In this document: piece by piece, positions 33,145-44,412 of the stretch
How the letters are laid out: each line of letters opens with the position of its first letter
Numbering within the stretch: position 1 is the stretch's first letter
Source: Rhodobacter sp.
GTDB taxonomy: Bacteria; Pseudomonadota; Alphaproteobacteria; Rhodobacterales; Rhodobacteraceae
NCBI GenBank assembly: GCA_020637515.1
Contig: JACKKG010000001.1
Span: 3,192,501-3,256,500 of the forward strand
Direction: 5' to 3'
DNA length: 64,000 nt
Made by a program: the position numbers and the translations under genes
The notes under the pieces: generated by a model
The model's input: the letters and a program-made list of their open reading frames with translations, nothing else
What the model was told of the DNA's origin: nothing
Database searches by the model: none

Positions 33145-35091
33145 ATGTCGCTACCGCCCGGCTTTCTCGACGAATTGCGATCGCGCGTGTCCATCGCGCA
33201 GGTGGTCGGCCGCACGGTCACCTGGGACCTGCGCAAGTCGAACCAGGGCAAGGGGGATTTCTGGGCGCCCTGCCCGTTCCATCACGAAAAGACCGCCTCG
33301 TTTCATGTCGATGACCGCAAGGGGTTCTATTATTGCTTTGGCTGCCAGGCCAAGGGCGACGTGCTGACCTATCTGCGCGAGTCGCAAAACCTGTCTTTCA
33401 TGGACGCGGTCGAGGCCCTGGCGCGCGAGGCCGGCATGGCGATGCCCGAACGCACCGAGGGCGACCGGCAGCGCGATGAACGGCGCGTCACGCTGGTCGA
33501 GGTGATGGAAAAGGCCGTCCGCTTCTACCGGATGCAACTGATGGGCGGCCAGGCGGCCGAGGCGCGCGCCTATCTGGACCGTCGCGGCCTGACCGAGGCC
33601 CAGCGCACGCACTGGGAAATCGGTTATGCGCCGGACCAGCGACAGGCGCTGTGGTCGCATCTCAGGCAGGCGGGCATCGACGCCGCCCTGATCGTCGAGG
33701 CCGGCCTGTGCGCCCAGCCCGACGACGGCGGCCAGCCTTTTGACCGGTTCCGGGGCCGCATCCTGTTCCCGATCCGTGACGCGCGCGGGCGCGCCATCGC
33801 CTTTGGCGGGCGCTCGATGGACCCGAACGCGCGGGCGAAATACCTGAACTCGCCCGAGACGCCGCTGTTCGACAAGGGGCGCACGCTTTACAACATCGGA
33901 CCGGCGCGCACGGCCTCGGGCAAGGGGCAGCCCCTGGTCGTGGCCGAGGGCTACATGGATGTGATCGCCTTGGTGAACGCCGGATTCGAGGGCGCCGTGG
34001 CCCCCCTTGGCACCGCCGTGACCGAGGACCAGCTGCGCCTGTTGTGGCGGATGCACCCCGAACCGATCATCGCGCTCGATGGCGACGCGGCCGGGCTCAG
34101 GGCGGGGCTCAGGGTGGCGGATCTGGCCTTGCCGCTGATTACCGCGGGCCAGGGTCTGCGCTTTGCGCTGCTACCCGGCGGACAGGACCCCGACGACCTG
34201 ATCAAGGCTCAGGGCACCACCGCCATGCGCGACGTGCTGGAGCGCGCCGTGCCGATGGCGCGCCTGCTATGGGACCGCGAGATCCAGGGGCATGTCTTTG
34301 ACAGCCCCGAACGCCGCGCCGCGCTGGACCAGCGGCTGCGCGGCTTGCTGGGGCGGATCCAGGACCCCAGTCTGCGCGAGCATTACGCGCAGGAATTCCG
34401 CCAGCAGCGCCGCGTCCTGTTCTCGGACGGCAGCGCGGGCCCGTTCCGCCCGGGGCCCTACAAGTCGCGCCGCCAGGCTGCGCAGGCGCCGCTGCCCGGC
34501 ACTCGTGGCTCGTTGCTGGCCGCCGGCGCCGAGGGCGCCGACGAGGACCTGCGCGAGGCGCTGATTCTGGCCGTGCTCTTTGCCCACCCCGCCCTGATCG
34601 AGGAATTCGACGACCGGCTGATGGCGATGGACCCGCGACGCGAGGATCACCGGCTGTTGCAATCCGTGCTGCTGACGGCCGCGCAGGCCCACCCGACCCC
34701 CACGGCCGAGGCCCTGACCGAACGCGGCGGCGCCGAATACCAGCGCCTGCGCGCCCTGCCGCATGTCGCCATCGCGCCCACGCTGCGCCCGCAGGCCGAT
34801 ATCGACTTTGTCCGCCGCTGCCTGGGCGAGGATTTCGAAGTTCTGCTGACGCGCCGCGCGATGCGTCGCGAACTGGCCGAACTGACGGCCGAGCTGGAAT
34901 CGCTGCCCGGCGAGCGGCTGACCTATCGGCTGGGCGAAACCGCCCGGGCGATGGACCGCGCCGGCAAGGGCGCAACGCGCGAATCGACGACCGATCTGGG
35001 CGAGGATCGCGAAAGCCTGTCCAACCAGTTGCAAACGCTCATCGACTCGCAGGTCTGGGTGAAAAAGAAGCGCCGCCCCGGCCCGCCCTGA
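33145..35091 (+). CDS. dnaG: DNA primase
   Basis: A 648-residue replicative primase. N-terminal CHC2 zinc ribbon with C43, H46, C64 and C67 (CPFHHEKTASF, YYCFGCQAKGD); catalytic core with FRGRILFPIRDARGRAIAFGGR; TOPRIM domain with VVAEGYMDVIAL and PIIALDGDAAGLRAG; C-terminal helical DnaB-binding region from ~residue 480. Makes the RNA primers for replication forks. Followed by rpoD, giving the dnaG-rpoD core of the macromolecular-synthesis locus. Confidence 0.96.
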   Translation: MSLPPGFLDELRSRVSIAQVVGRTVTWDLRKSNQGKGDFWAPCPFHHEKTASFHVDDRKGFYYCFGCQAKGDVLTYLRESQNLSFMDAVEALAREAGMAMPERTEGDRQRDERRVTLVEVMEKAVRFYRMQLMGGQAAEARAYLDRRGLTEAQRTHWEIGYAPDQRQALWSHLRQAGIDAALIVEAGLCAQPDDGGQPFDRFRGRILFPIRDARGRAIAFGGRSMDPNARAKYLNSPETPLFDKGRTLYNIGPARTASGKGQPLVVAEGYMDVIALVNAGFEGAVAPLGTAVTEDQLRLLWRMHPEPIIALDGDAAGLRAGLRVADLALPLITAGQGLRFALLPGGQDPDDLIKAQGTTAMRDVLERAVPMARLLWDREIQGHVFDSPERRAALDQRLRGLLGRIQDPSLREHYAQEFRQQRRVLFSDGSAGPFRPGPYKSRRQAAQAPLPGTRGSLLAAGAEGADEDLREALILAVLFAHPALIEEFDDRLMAMDPRREDHRLLQSVLLTAAQAHPTPTAEALTERGGAEYQRLRALPHVAIAPTLRPQADIDFVRRCLGEDFEVLLTRRAMRRELAELTAELESLPGERLTYRLGETARAMDRAGKGATRESTTDLGEDRESLSNQLQTLIDSQVWVKKKRRPGPP

Positions 35092-35213
35092 CGGGCGCGG
35101 CGTCGCGAATCATCCTTTTTCCGACCCGCCCCGCTTTTTTCGCCGCCCCCCTGTGATTCGCCCCGTCCAATCGCTATCTCTGCTAGATACCGAATCACTC
35201 CGCGCCCGAATCG

Positions 35214-35252
35214 CGACGCATCATCACGACGCATCACCACGACGCATCCCCT
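35214..35252 (+). repeat. 13-bp direct repeats in the rpoD leader
   Basis: Three tandem 13-bp units beginning CGACGCATC at 35214, 35227 and 35240, ending directly before the TGGAGGA Shine-Dalgarno of rpoD. They lie in the expected 5' leader and could bind a protein or affect translation. The third unit differs at its end. Confidence 0.75.
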
Positions 35253-35265
35253 GCCTGGAGGAATC

Positions 35266-37257
<1,992 letters not shown>

Positions 37258-37266
37258 TCGGGGCTT

Positions 37267-37294
37267 GTAGGGTGCGTGCTAGCACGCACCTTAC
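37267..37294. terminator. Perfect palindrome after rpoD (GTGCGTGC/GCACGCAC type)
   Basis: A 28-bp inverted repeat without a spacer, centred on GTGCTAGCAC. Ten pairs are perfect (37271-37280/37281-37290), then four more with one G-T wobble. It begins 10 bp after the rpoD stop. A two-way terminator is likely, and it may belong to a REP-like family. Confidence 0.7.
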
Positions 37295-37310
37295 GGCTGC
37301 CCGGGCAAGG

Positions 37311-37997
37311 ATGCCGCCCGTGCGCATTCCCCAGGCTCCGGCCGCGAAGGGATCGCTGAAATGGATGCAGGCCGCCGCCAACCTGCGGCCTGACCTGCTG
37401 CAACCCCCCGATCTGCCCCCGCTGACCTGGGTTTCGCCCCTGATCGACGACGGGTATGCGGAATATCGCGACCGCGCCTTTCTCGACCGTCTCGGTCTGT
37501 CCCGCCATGCCGGGGCGCTCGCGGACTTCTGGCCGGCGCGGGGTCCGCAATGGGATGGTCTGGCCCGGTTCGATGGCGGCGTTCTCGTGGCCGAGGCCAA
37601 GGCCCATCTGCCGGAGCTTCCCGGCCCGGCCTGCGCCGCCAGGCCCCGGTCGAAAGCGAGGATCGCGGCCAGCATGGCCCGGGTGCAGGAAGGCCTGGGC
37701 CTGGGCGAACGGGACTGGCTCTCGTCGCACTATCAATACGCCAACCGGCTGGCGCATCTGTGGTGGCTGCGCGGCCTGGGGATTGACGCCCATCTTCTGC
37801 TCGTCGGTTTCCTGGGTGACACCGAGGTTCGCGGTCCCCGGGACCGGGCCGAATGGCTGGCCGCCTACCGCGTCGCAGATCGGGCCCTGGGCCTGCCCGA
37901 CCGGCACGCCCTGTCCCCTTTCGTGCATCATGTTTTTCCCGATGTCGCCCGACTTTCGCGGGCGCCAGTCGTGGCGCGGGGTCCCGGCTCGCGGTGA
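37311..37997 (+). CDS. Conserved hypothetical protein with PD-(D/E)XK-like motif
   Basis: A 228-residue protein. Near residue 75 a WDGLARFDGGVLVAEAKAHLPEL segment has the spacing of a PD-(D/E)XK nuclease core (Asp, then E-A-K). Other marked segments are KGSLKWMQAA at the N-terminus, SHYQYANRLAHLWWLRGLGIDAHLLLVGFLGD, and HHVFPDV at the end. I recognise it as a conserved Rhodobacterales hypothetical; nuclease activity is inference. The ATG at 37311 follows CAAGG. It lies downstream of rpoD beyond the palindrome. Confidence 0.65.
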   Translation: MPPVRIPQAPAAKGSLKWMQAAANLRPDLLQPPDLPPLTWVSPLIDDGYAEYRDRAFLDRLGLSRHAGALADFWPARGPQWDGLARFDGGVLVAEAKAHLPELPGPACAARPRSKARIAASMARVQEGLGLGERDWLSSHYQYANRLAHLWWLRGLGIDAHLLLVGFLGDTEVRGPRDRAEWLAAYRVADRALGLPDRHALSPFVHHVFPDVARLSRAPVVARGPGSR

Positions 37998-38168
37998 GGT
38001 CGGCGCCTCCCTTCCCGCCCGCTCTTCCGCCCGTGCGTCCAAGCCGCTATGATAGCGCTGCCGAAACAACGGGAGCCCCGCGATCATCGCCCCTTCCCCC
38101 CCCCCCCACCTCGCCTTCCTGAACCCGTTCCGGTCACCGGCCGCCGCGCCGCCATTCCCCCGGCAGAC

Positions 38169-38585
38169 ATGCACACCACCCTCACCTTGCAGACCCAGGG
38201 CCCCGGCCTTTACGAGGTCACCCCCCAACTCGCCCAATGGGTCGAGCGGCAGGCGCCCGACGAGGCGCTGCTCACGCTGTTCATCCGCCACACCTCGGCG
38301 TCGCTGCTCATTCAGGAGAACGCCGATCCGGGCGTGCAGCGCGACCTCAAGACCTGGCTCAATCGCCTGGTGCCGCCCGCGAACGACCCGTCGATGCGCT
38401 GGATCACCCATACGATGGAGGGGCCGGACGATATGCCCGCGCATATCAAGGCCGCGCATCTGCCGGTGTCGCTGGCGATCCCGGTCATCGGTGGAGCGAT
38501 GGCGCTGGGGTCCTGGCAAGGCGTCTATGTGGTCGAGCACCGGACCCGGCCCCAGAAGCGGCAGGTCACCGCGCTGTTGCGGTGA
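38169..38585 (+). CDS. YjbQ family protein (UPF0047)
   Basis: A 138-residue single-domain protein of the YjbQ/UPF0047 family, with the conserved FIRHTSASLLIQENADP block, ITHTMEGPDDMPAHIK, and LGSWQGVYVVEHRTRP. Some members show secondary thiamine-phosphate synthase activity; the physiological role is uncertain. The internal ATG (MHTTLTLQTQ) is chosen because the upstream in-frame part is Pro-rich and not family-like. Overlaps the glycosylase start (GTGA). Confidence 0.87.
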   Translation: MHTTLTLQTQGPGLYEVTPQLAQWVERQAPDEALLTLFIRHTSASLLIQENADPGVQRDLKTWLNRLVPPANDPSMRWITHTMEGPDDMPAHIKAAHLPVSLAIPVIGGAMALGSWQGVYVVEHRTRPQKRQVTALLR

Positions 38586-39103
38586 GCTTCGACCGCCCCG
38601 CCGCCGACCTGGCGCCCCGGTTGCTGGGCGCCACGCTCACCGTGCGCGGCTGCGCCGGCCGCGTCGTCGAGACCGAGGCCTATGCCCCCGACGACCCGGC
38701 CTCGCATTCCTTTGGCGGACCGACGCGGCGCAACGCGGCGATGTTCGGCCCGGCCGCGCACGCCTATGTCTATCGGATCTACGGGATGCACTGGTGCCTG
38801 AACGTCGTCGCCGCGCGCGGCCACGCGGTGCTGATCCGGGCCCTCGAGCCGCTCTCGGGGATCGAGGCGATGGCGGCGCGGCGCGGCCCCGGCCGCCCGC
38901 TGTGCAAGGGGCCGGGGATGCTGGCGCAGGCGCTGGGCATCGACGGCGACGACGACGGGCGCCCCTTTGGCACGCCGGACTTCCGGCTGGACCTGGCCCC
39001 GCCGGCCGACTGGCTGACCGGCCCGCGCATCGGCATCACCAGGGCCACCGACTGGCCGATGCGCTTCGGCCTGCCCGGCCCGTGGCTGTCGCGCCGCTTC
39101 TAG
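38582..39103 (+). CDS. DNA-3-methyladenine glycosylase (AAG/MPG type)
   Basis: A 173-residue base-excision repair enzyme that removes alkylated and deaminated purines. It shows GRVVETEAYAPDDPASHSFGGPTRRNAAMFG, with the catalytic Glu and loop, YVYRIYGMHWCLNV, VLIRALEPLSG, and GPGMLAQALGI. Starts at GTG 38582, coupled to YjbQ by a 4-bp overlap. Somewhat short for the family but all blocks are present. Convergent overlap of 4 bp with the next gene. Confidence 0.9.
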   Translation: MSFDRPAADLAPRLLGATLTVRGCAGRVVETEAYAPDDPASHSFGGPTRRNAAMFGPAAHAYVYRIYGMHWCLNVVAARGHAVLIRALEPLSGIEAMAARRGPGRPLCKGPGMLAQALGIDGDDDGRPFGTPDFRLDLAPPADWLTGPRIGITRATDWPMRFGLPGPWLSRRF

Positions 39104-40287
39104 CGCAGGCTCAGGCCCCGCTCGCGGAATAGTTCCTCGGCGATGATGAGCTTGCGCACCTCGGTGGTGCCGCCGCCCAGCGAAGCAATGCGCGCGTTGC
39201 GGTAGTGGCGGTTGACCTCGGTGTCCCAGATGAAGCCCGAGCCGCCATGAATTTGCACCGCCAGATCGGTGACCCGGGCCAGCATCTCGGCCCCGAACAT
39301 CACCGATTGGGCGCACAGGCGATGGATCGTGCCGCGCCCGCCGTCGCCGTGCTGCATGGTGTCGCAGGCCGCCAGCGCGCTGTAGGCGGTCACCCGCGCG
39401 GCCTCGATCAGGGTCGCCATTTCCGCCAGATGCGACTGAATCATCTGGAAGCTGCCGATCGGCTTGCCGAACTGGCGGCGCGTGGCGGCATAGTCGAGCG
39501 ACAGGTCCAGGCAGCGTTGCGCGGCGCCGATCGACGGCAGGCACAGAAAGGCGCGCTCGATGTCGAGACCCGACATCACGACCGCGACGCCCGAATTCTC
39601 GGGGCCCAGCCGGTTCGCTGCCGGCACGCGCATGGCATCGAACACCAGTTCGCCCGTGGGGCAGCCGCGCCAGCCCATCTTGGTCAGCGTCTGCGCCACT
39701 TTGAACCCCGGCGTGTCGGTTTCCACCACAAAGGCCGAGATCCCCTTGGCCCCCAGATCCGGCGCGGTCTTGGCATAGAGCAAGATCACATCCGCGACCG
39801 GCCCGTTCGAGATGAACATCTTCTGCCCGGTGATGACATAGTCGTCGCCGTCGCGCACCGCGCGCGTCGCCATCGAGCCCAGCGCATCCGACCCGGCGCC
39901 CGGCTCGGTCAGGCCCAGCGCGCCGACCTTGCGACCCGAGATCAGCCCGGGGGCGAAGCGCGCGATCTGTTCGGGCGAGCCATTCCTGAGGATGTTGTTC
40001 AGGCACAGGTTCTCGTGTGGGCCCCAGATGAACGAGGCGTTGGTGTTCCAATAGGCAAAGGCTTCGCCCACCAGCCCCGCGCCCATCAGGTCCATGCCCG
40101 CGCCGCCCAGTTCCACCGGCGCGGTCAGGCCGCAATAGCCGTCGGCGCCCAGCTTGGCCATCAGGTGCTCGGGATACCAGTCCTCGTCGTCCATGCGGGC
40201 GAACAGCGGGTGCAGTTCGGCCTCGGCGTAGCGAAAGGCGGCGTCGCGGATCGCGCGGTGTTCATCGGTCAGGGAAAAGGGGGTCAT
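39100..40287 (-). CDS. Acyl-CoA dehydrogenase family protein
   Basis: A 395-residue FAD enzyme with LGLTEPGAGSDALGSMATRA, ITGQKMFISNGPVADVILLYAKT, the RQFGKPIGSFQMIQ helix and IHGGSGFIWDTEVNRHYRNARI near the C-terminus. Start 40287 has GAGG at good spacing. Last gene of the minus-strand operon BKACE/carboxylase beta/alpha/GST/ACAD, so it probably makes the enoyl-CoA that the carboxylase uses, in the manner of isovaleryl- or citronellyl-CoA dehydrogenases. Exact substrate unknown. Confidence 0.88.
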   Translation of the reverse strand: MTPFSLTDEHRAIRDAAFRYAEAELHPLFARMDDEDWYPEHLMAKLGADGYCGLTAPVELGGAGMDLMGAGLVGEAFAYWNTNASFIWGPHENLCLNNILRNGSPEQIARFAPGLISGRKVGALGLTEPGAGSDALGSMATRAVRDGDDYVITGQKMFISNGPVADVILLYAKTAPDLGAKGISAFVVETDTPGFKVAQTLTKMGWRGCPTGELVFDAMRVPAANRLGPENSGVAVVMSGLDIERAFLCLPSIGAAQRCLDLSLDYAATRRQFGKPIGSFQMIQSHLAEMATLIEAARVTAYSALAACDTMQHGDGGRGTIHRLCAQSVMFGAEMLARVTDLAVQIHGGSGFIWDTEVNRHYRNARIASLGGGTTEVRKLIIAEELFRERGLSLR

Positions 40288-40288
40288 G

Positions 40289-40918
40289 TCAGCCTCGGAA
40301 CAGGGGGGTGCCGTGGGCATTCGCGCGCTGGAACCCGGGCCGGGCGGTCAGCCGGTCCAGATAGGCGCGCGTCTGCGGTTTGTAGTGTTGGCCGATGCCG
40401 ATCAGATCGCCCAGATACAGCGCATAGCCCACCGCGATATCGGCGGCCGTGAACCGCCCGGCACAGAGGAATTCCTGCGTCTCGACGCGGGCGTTCACCA
40501 GCTTCAGCCGCGACAGATACCACTGGGTGTAATCCTCGGCCACCTGCGGCTGGCGCCGCTCGCGCGGCTCGAAACGGGCGTAGCGCAGGACCAATGTCTG
40601 GGGAAAGGTCAGCGTGGCGTCGGAATGATAGAGCCAGTTCAACCAGTCGCCATAGGCCGGGTCCCGGGGGGAAACGGCCAGCGTATCCTCGCCGTAGCGG
40701 CGCGCCAGGTAATGGGTGATACCGCTGGATTCCGTCATCGCGGTCTCGCCGTCGCGCAGGAAGGGCACGGTGCCCAGCGGATTCACCTCGAGAAACGATG
40801 GGTCCGACAGGCGCGGCGGGAATTGCAGCAGGTGCAGCCGATAGGCCACACCGAGTTCCTCGAGCGTCCAGAGCGCGCGCAGCGACCGCGCATCCTTGCA
40901 GTGCCACAGTTCGATCAT
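40289..40918 (-). CDS. Glutathione S-transferase family protein
   Basis: A 209-residue GST. The thioredoxin-like N-terminal domain runs from IELWHCKDARSLRALWTLEELG through VNPLGTVPFL to the ETAMTESSGITHYLARRYG glutathione site; an all-helical C-terminal domain follows (CAGRFTAADIAVGYALYLG). Located inside the acyl-CoA carboxylase operon, with its start overlapping the alpha-subunit stop. It could detoxify reactive enals or act on an unsaturated intermediate. Confidence 0.87.
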   Translation of the reverse strand: MIELWHCKDARSLRALWTLEELGVAYRLHLLQFPPRLSDPSFLEVNPLGTVPFLRDGETAMTESSGITHYLARRYGEDTLAVSPRDPAYGDWLNWLYHSDATLTFPQTLVLRYARFEPRERRQPQVAEDYTQWYLSRLKLVNARVETQEFLCAGRFTAADIAVGYALYLGDLIGIGQHYKPQTRAYLDRLTARPGFQRANAHGTPLFRG

Positions 40919-42777
40919 GGGTCCTCCGGCGTGATCTCGATCAGGGGTTGGCGGGCGCGGACCTGCGCGCCCTGGGTGGTCAGGACGGCGCTGACGCGGC
41001 CGGCGACGGGCGCTTGCAGCGGGTGCTCCATTTTCATCGCTTCCAGCACGGCCAGCGTCTGGCCGCGCCGAACCCGGTCACCCTCGCGCACGGTCACCGC
41101 CGAGACCCTGCCCGCCATGGGTGCCAGCACCCGACCGTCGCCGCCCTCGTCGCGGGCTTCGACCGGGGCGAGGGTGATGTCGGTCAACCCGACGTCGCCC
41201 AGCCACAGCACCGCACCGTCCCGGGCGCACGCAATGCTGCGGGCGACGCCGTCGATCCGGGCCCGCACCTGCGTCGCGTCGCAGGCGTCGAGCGTGACGG
41301 TCCGCGTGCCCAGCGTGGCGGTTGTGCCGGCGAGGGTCAGCGTGACCTCGGCCGTGCCCGTGCAGGTGTCAAAGCGCCGATGCAGCACCGGCGCGGGGCC
41401 GGTGGTAAAGCCAAAGCGCGGCGCCGGGGCGCCCGCCTGGATCAGCACCGCCAGCGCCAGCAGCGCCGGGTCCGGCGCCTGCGCCGACAGCGAGGGGTCG
41501 CCTGCGAAATCGCGTTCCAGAAAGGCGGTGGTCGGCCCCTGGCGAAACCCCTCGTGCGCCAGCACACGCGCCAGGAACGCCTTGTTGGACCTGAGGCCCA
41601 GCAGCACCGTCCGCTGCAACCCGTCGATCAGCCGGGCGCGCGCCGTCTCGCGGTCGGGGCCGGTGGCGATCAGCTTGGCCAGCATCGGATCAAAATCGCC
41701 ACCGACCGCCAAACCATCGGTCAGCGCATCGTCCGAGCGCAGCCCGGGCGCGGGCGCCCAACGCAGCACGCGTCCGGTTTGCGGCAGGAAACCGTTGGCC
41801 GGGTCCTCGGCATAAAGGCGCACCTCGATCGCGTGGCCTTTCAGCACGATCTTGTCCTGCGGCAGCGGCAGGGCTTCGCCCCGGGCGACGCGGATCTGCC
41901 ATTCCACCAGATCGAGACCGGTCACCATCTCGGTCACGGGATGTTCCACCTGAAGGCGGGTGTTCATCTCGAGAAACCAGAATGCGCCGTCTTCAAGCAG
42001 GAATTCGACCGTGCCCGCGCCCTCATAGGCCGCCGCCCGGGCCAGCGCGACAGCCGCCGCCCCCATCCGCACGCGCAGGTCGGGGTCCACGGCGGGCGAT
42101 GGCGCCTCTTCGACCACCTTTTGATGGCGGCGCTGAACGGAACAGTCGCGCTCACCCAGATGCACCACGTTTCCGTGCCGGTCGCCAAAGACCTGCACCT
42201 CGATATGGCGGGGGTTGAGCAGCGCCTTTTCGACGATCAGCGCGCCGTCGCCAAAGCTTTTCAGGGCCTCCGAGGCGGCGCGTTCCAGGGCCTCGGGCAG
42301 ATCGGCCAGGTCGTGCACCAACCGCATCCCCTTGCCACCGCCGCCCATCGCCGCCTTGACCATCAGGGGCACGCCGATCCGCGCCGCGTCGTCGGGACCG
42401 CCCCCCGGCAGCACCGGCACGCCCGCCGCCTGGGCCGCGCGCTTGGCCGCGCCCTTGTCGCCCATGATCGCGATCGCCTGCGCCGACGGGCCGATGAACG
42501 TCAAGCCTGCCTCGGCGCAAGCCTTTGCGAAATCGGCGTTTTCCGAAAGGAACCCATAGCCCGGGTGGATCATCCCTGCGCCCGTCGCCTGCGCAGCCGC
42601 CAGAATCGCCGCGCCGTCCAGATAGCCGGGCACCGCCACCGCCAGATCGGCCGCGACGACATGCGGCGCGCCGGCCTCGTCCGGGGTATGAATGGCGACG
42701 CAGCCATAGCCCATGGCGCGCGCGGTGCGCATCACCCTGAGGGCGATCTCGCCCCGGTTTGCGATCAGGATCCTCAT
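40915..42777 (-). CDS. Acyl-CoA carboxylase alpha subunit (biotin carboxylase + BCCP)
   Basis: A 620-residue biotin-dependent subunit. Biotin carboxylase domain at residues 1-~445: ILIANRGEIALRVMRTA, MIHPGYGFLSENADFA, ATP-grasp GGGGKGMRLV, GERDCSVQRRHQKVVEEAPSP, FLEMNTRLQVEHPVTE. The C-terminal biotinyl domain has VLEAMKMEH with the biotinylated Lys. The size and layout fit methylcrotonyl- or geranyl-CoA carboxylase alpha rather than acetyl-CoA carboxylase. Coupled to beta (ATGA) upstream and GST downstream. Confidence 0.93.
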   Translation of the reverse strand: MRILIANRGEIALRVMRTARAMGYGCVAIHTPDEAGAPHVVAADLAVAVPGYLDGAAILAAAQATGAGMIHPGYGFLSENADFAKACAEAGLTFIGPSAQAIAIMGDKGAAKRAAQAAGVPVLPGGGPDDAARIGVPLMVKAAMGGGGKGMRLVHDLADLPEALERAASEALKSFGDGALIVEKALLNPRHIEVQVFGDRHGNVVHLGERDCSVQRRHQKVVEEAPSPAVDPDLRVRMGAAAVALARAAAYEGAGTVEFLLEDGAFWFLEMNTRLQVEHPVTEMVTGLDLVEWQIRVARGEALPLPQDKIVLKGHAIEVRLYAEDPANGFLPQTGRVLRWAPAPGLRSDDALTDGLAVGGDFDPMLAKLIATGPDRETARARLIDGLQRTVLLGLRSNKAFLARVLAHEGFRQGPTTAFLERDFAGDPSLSAQAPDPALLALAVLIQAGAPAPRFGFTTGPAPVLHRRFDTCTGTAEVTLTLAGTTATLGTRTVTLDACDATQVRARIDGVARSIACARDGAVLWLGDVGLTDITLAPVEARDEGGDGRVLAPMAGRVSAVTVREGDRVRRGQTLAVLEAMKMEHPLQAPVAGRVSAVLTTQGAQVRARQPLIEITPEDP

Positions 42778-44378
42778 AGCCGCGCCACCCCGAATGTGTT
42801 GGGGCGCAAGGCCCGCGTTCCCTCGGCCGCGATCAGGTCCAGGACCAGCGCCAGAATGTCGCGCGTCTGGCGCGGATCGATGATGCCGTCATCCTCGAGC
42901 CGCGCCGACGAGGCCAGCGCCGTCGTCGCCTCGGCCAGCATCGCGGCCGTGCCCTGTTCCAGCGCGTCGAGTTTGGCCATGTCCACCGCACCCGCGCGGG
43001 TCATCGCCGCCTCGGTCACGATGCGCATCACCTGCCCCGCCTGGGCCGGCCCCATGACCGACGTCCGCGCGTTGGGCCACGCAAAGATGAAGCGCGGGTC
43101 GAAGCCGCGCCCGCACATCGCATAATTGCCCGCCCCATAGCTGCCGCCGACCACGACGGACAGCTTGGCCACCCGCGCGTTCGCCACCGCCTGGATCATC
43201 TTCGAGCCATGCTTGATGATCCCCGCGCGCTCGGGCTCGGTGCCCACCAGGAAGCCGGTGGTGTTGTGCAGGAACAGCAAGGGCGTGCCCGACTGGTCGC
43301 AAAGCTGGATGAACTGACCGGCCTTGGCGGCGCCCTGGGCGGTGATCGGGCCGTTGTTGCCAATGATCCCGATCGGGTGGCCGCCGATGCGGGCGTGGCC
43401 GCAGACCGTCGCCGCGTCATAGTCGGGCTTGAAGTCCAGAAACGCCGACCCGTCCGCCAGCCGCGCCACGATTTCGCGGCAATCATAGGGCTGGCGGGCG
43501 TCGGCCGGCACGATCCCCATCAGGTCCGAGGCCGGGAACAGCGGCGCCTCGACCACGGCCGGGGCCGCGTCGCGTGGCCAGGGCAAGGCGTCGATCACCG
43601 CGCGCGCCAGGCGGATGCCGTCGGCATCGGTTTCGGCCAGATAGTCGCCCACCCCCGAAACCTGCGTGTGCATCGCCGCGCCGCCCAGGTCCTCGTCGGT
43701 CGCGACCTCGCCGGTCGCGGCCTTCAGCAATGGCGGGCCCGCCAGATACATCGTCGCCTGACCGCGCACCATGATGACATAGTCGCTGAGGCCCGGCTGA
43801 TAGGCGCCCCCCGCCGTCGCCGAGCCGTGCACCACCGTCACCTGGGGCAGGCCCAGCGCCGACAGCCGCGCCTGGTTGGCGAACCCGCGGCCGCCGGGGA
43901 TGAACACCTCATGCGCATAGGCCAGATTGGCGCCGCCCGACTGGCTGAGACTGATGAGCGGCAGCCGGTTGTCCCGCGCAATGTCCTGAAGGCGCAGCTT
44001 TTTCGCCAGACCATCGGGCGTGACCGTGCCCCCCTTCACCGCGTAATTGTCCACCACGACAACGCAGGCGCGCCCGCAGACCCGCCCGATGCCGGCGATC
44101 GCACCGGCGCCAGCGCCCGTGCCGTCCTTGTCGCCATAGCGTTTCCAACCGGCGAAGGGCGCGATTTCCAGCCAGGGCGCGCCCGGGTCCAGCAACAGCG
44201 CAAGCCGCTCGCGCGGCAGCAATTGCCCGCGCTTCGCCGCCTTTGCCCGCGCCGCTTCTCCCGCCGCCTCGACGGCCGCGCGCACGGCAATCACGGGGGC
44301 CAAGGCGGCCTCCATCGCCGTTCTGTTGGCCGCGAACGCCGCGCCGCCCGCATCCAGGGTCGAGGTCAGAACCGTCAT
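42774..44378 (-). CDS. Acyl-CoA carboxylase beta subunit (carboxyltransferase)
   Basis: A 534-residue carboxyltransferase of the MCC/GCC beta type: N-terminal LLPRERLALLLDPGAPWLEI, HGSATAGGAYQPGLSDYVIMVRG, the DLGGAAMHTQVSGVGDYLAE block, and GIIGNNGPI with HNTTGFLVG and GGSYGAGNYAMCGR in the second half. It forms the acyl-CoA site of the carboxylase with the next gene. AAGGG RBS before ATG 44378. Preference for methylcrotonyl-, geranyl- or another enoyl-CoA cannot be read from sequence. Confidence 0.92.
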   Translation of the reverse strand: MTVLTSTLDAGGAAFAANRTAMEAALAPVIAVRAAVEAAGEAARAKAAKRGQLLPRERLALLLDPGAPWLEIAPFAGWKRYGDKDGTGAGAGAIAGIGRVCGRACVVVVDNYAVKGGTVTPDGLAKKLRLQDIARDNRLPLISLSQSGGANLAYAHEVFIPGGRGFANQARLSALGLPQVTVVHGSATAGGAYQPGLSDYVIMVRGQATMYLAGPPLLKAATGEVATDEDLGGAAMHTQVSGVGDYLAETDADGIRLARAVIDALPWPRDAAPAVVEAPLFPASDLMGIVPADARQPYDCREIVARLADGSAFLDFKPDYDAATVCGHARIGGHPIGIIGNNGPITAQGAAKAGQFIQLCDQSGTPLLFLHNTTGFLVGTEPERAGIIKHGSKMIQAVANARVAKLSVVVGGSYGAGNYAMCGRGFDPRFIFAWPNARTSVMGPAQAGQVMRIVTEAAMTRAGAVDMAKLDALEQGTAAMLAEATTALASSARLEDDGIIDPRQTRDILALVLDLIAAEGTRALRPNTFGVARL

Positions 44379-44412
44379 CCGCGAACCCTTTCGTCCTGTC
44401 CGGTCAGCGCCC

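Noticed and set aside
39100..44378. Straight assignment as leucine (liu) operon with methylcrotonyl-CoA carboxylase
   Set aside because: Enoyl-CoA hydratase and HMG-CoA lyase genes are absent and BKACE is present, so the substrate was left open.
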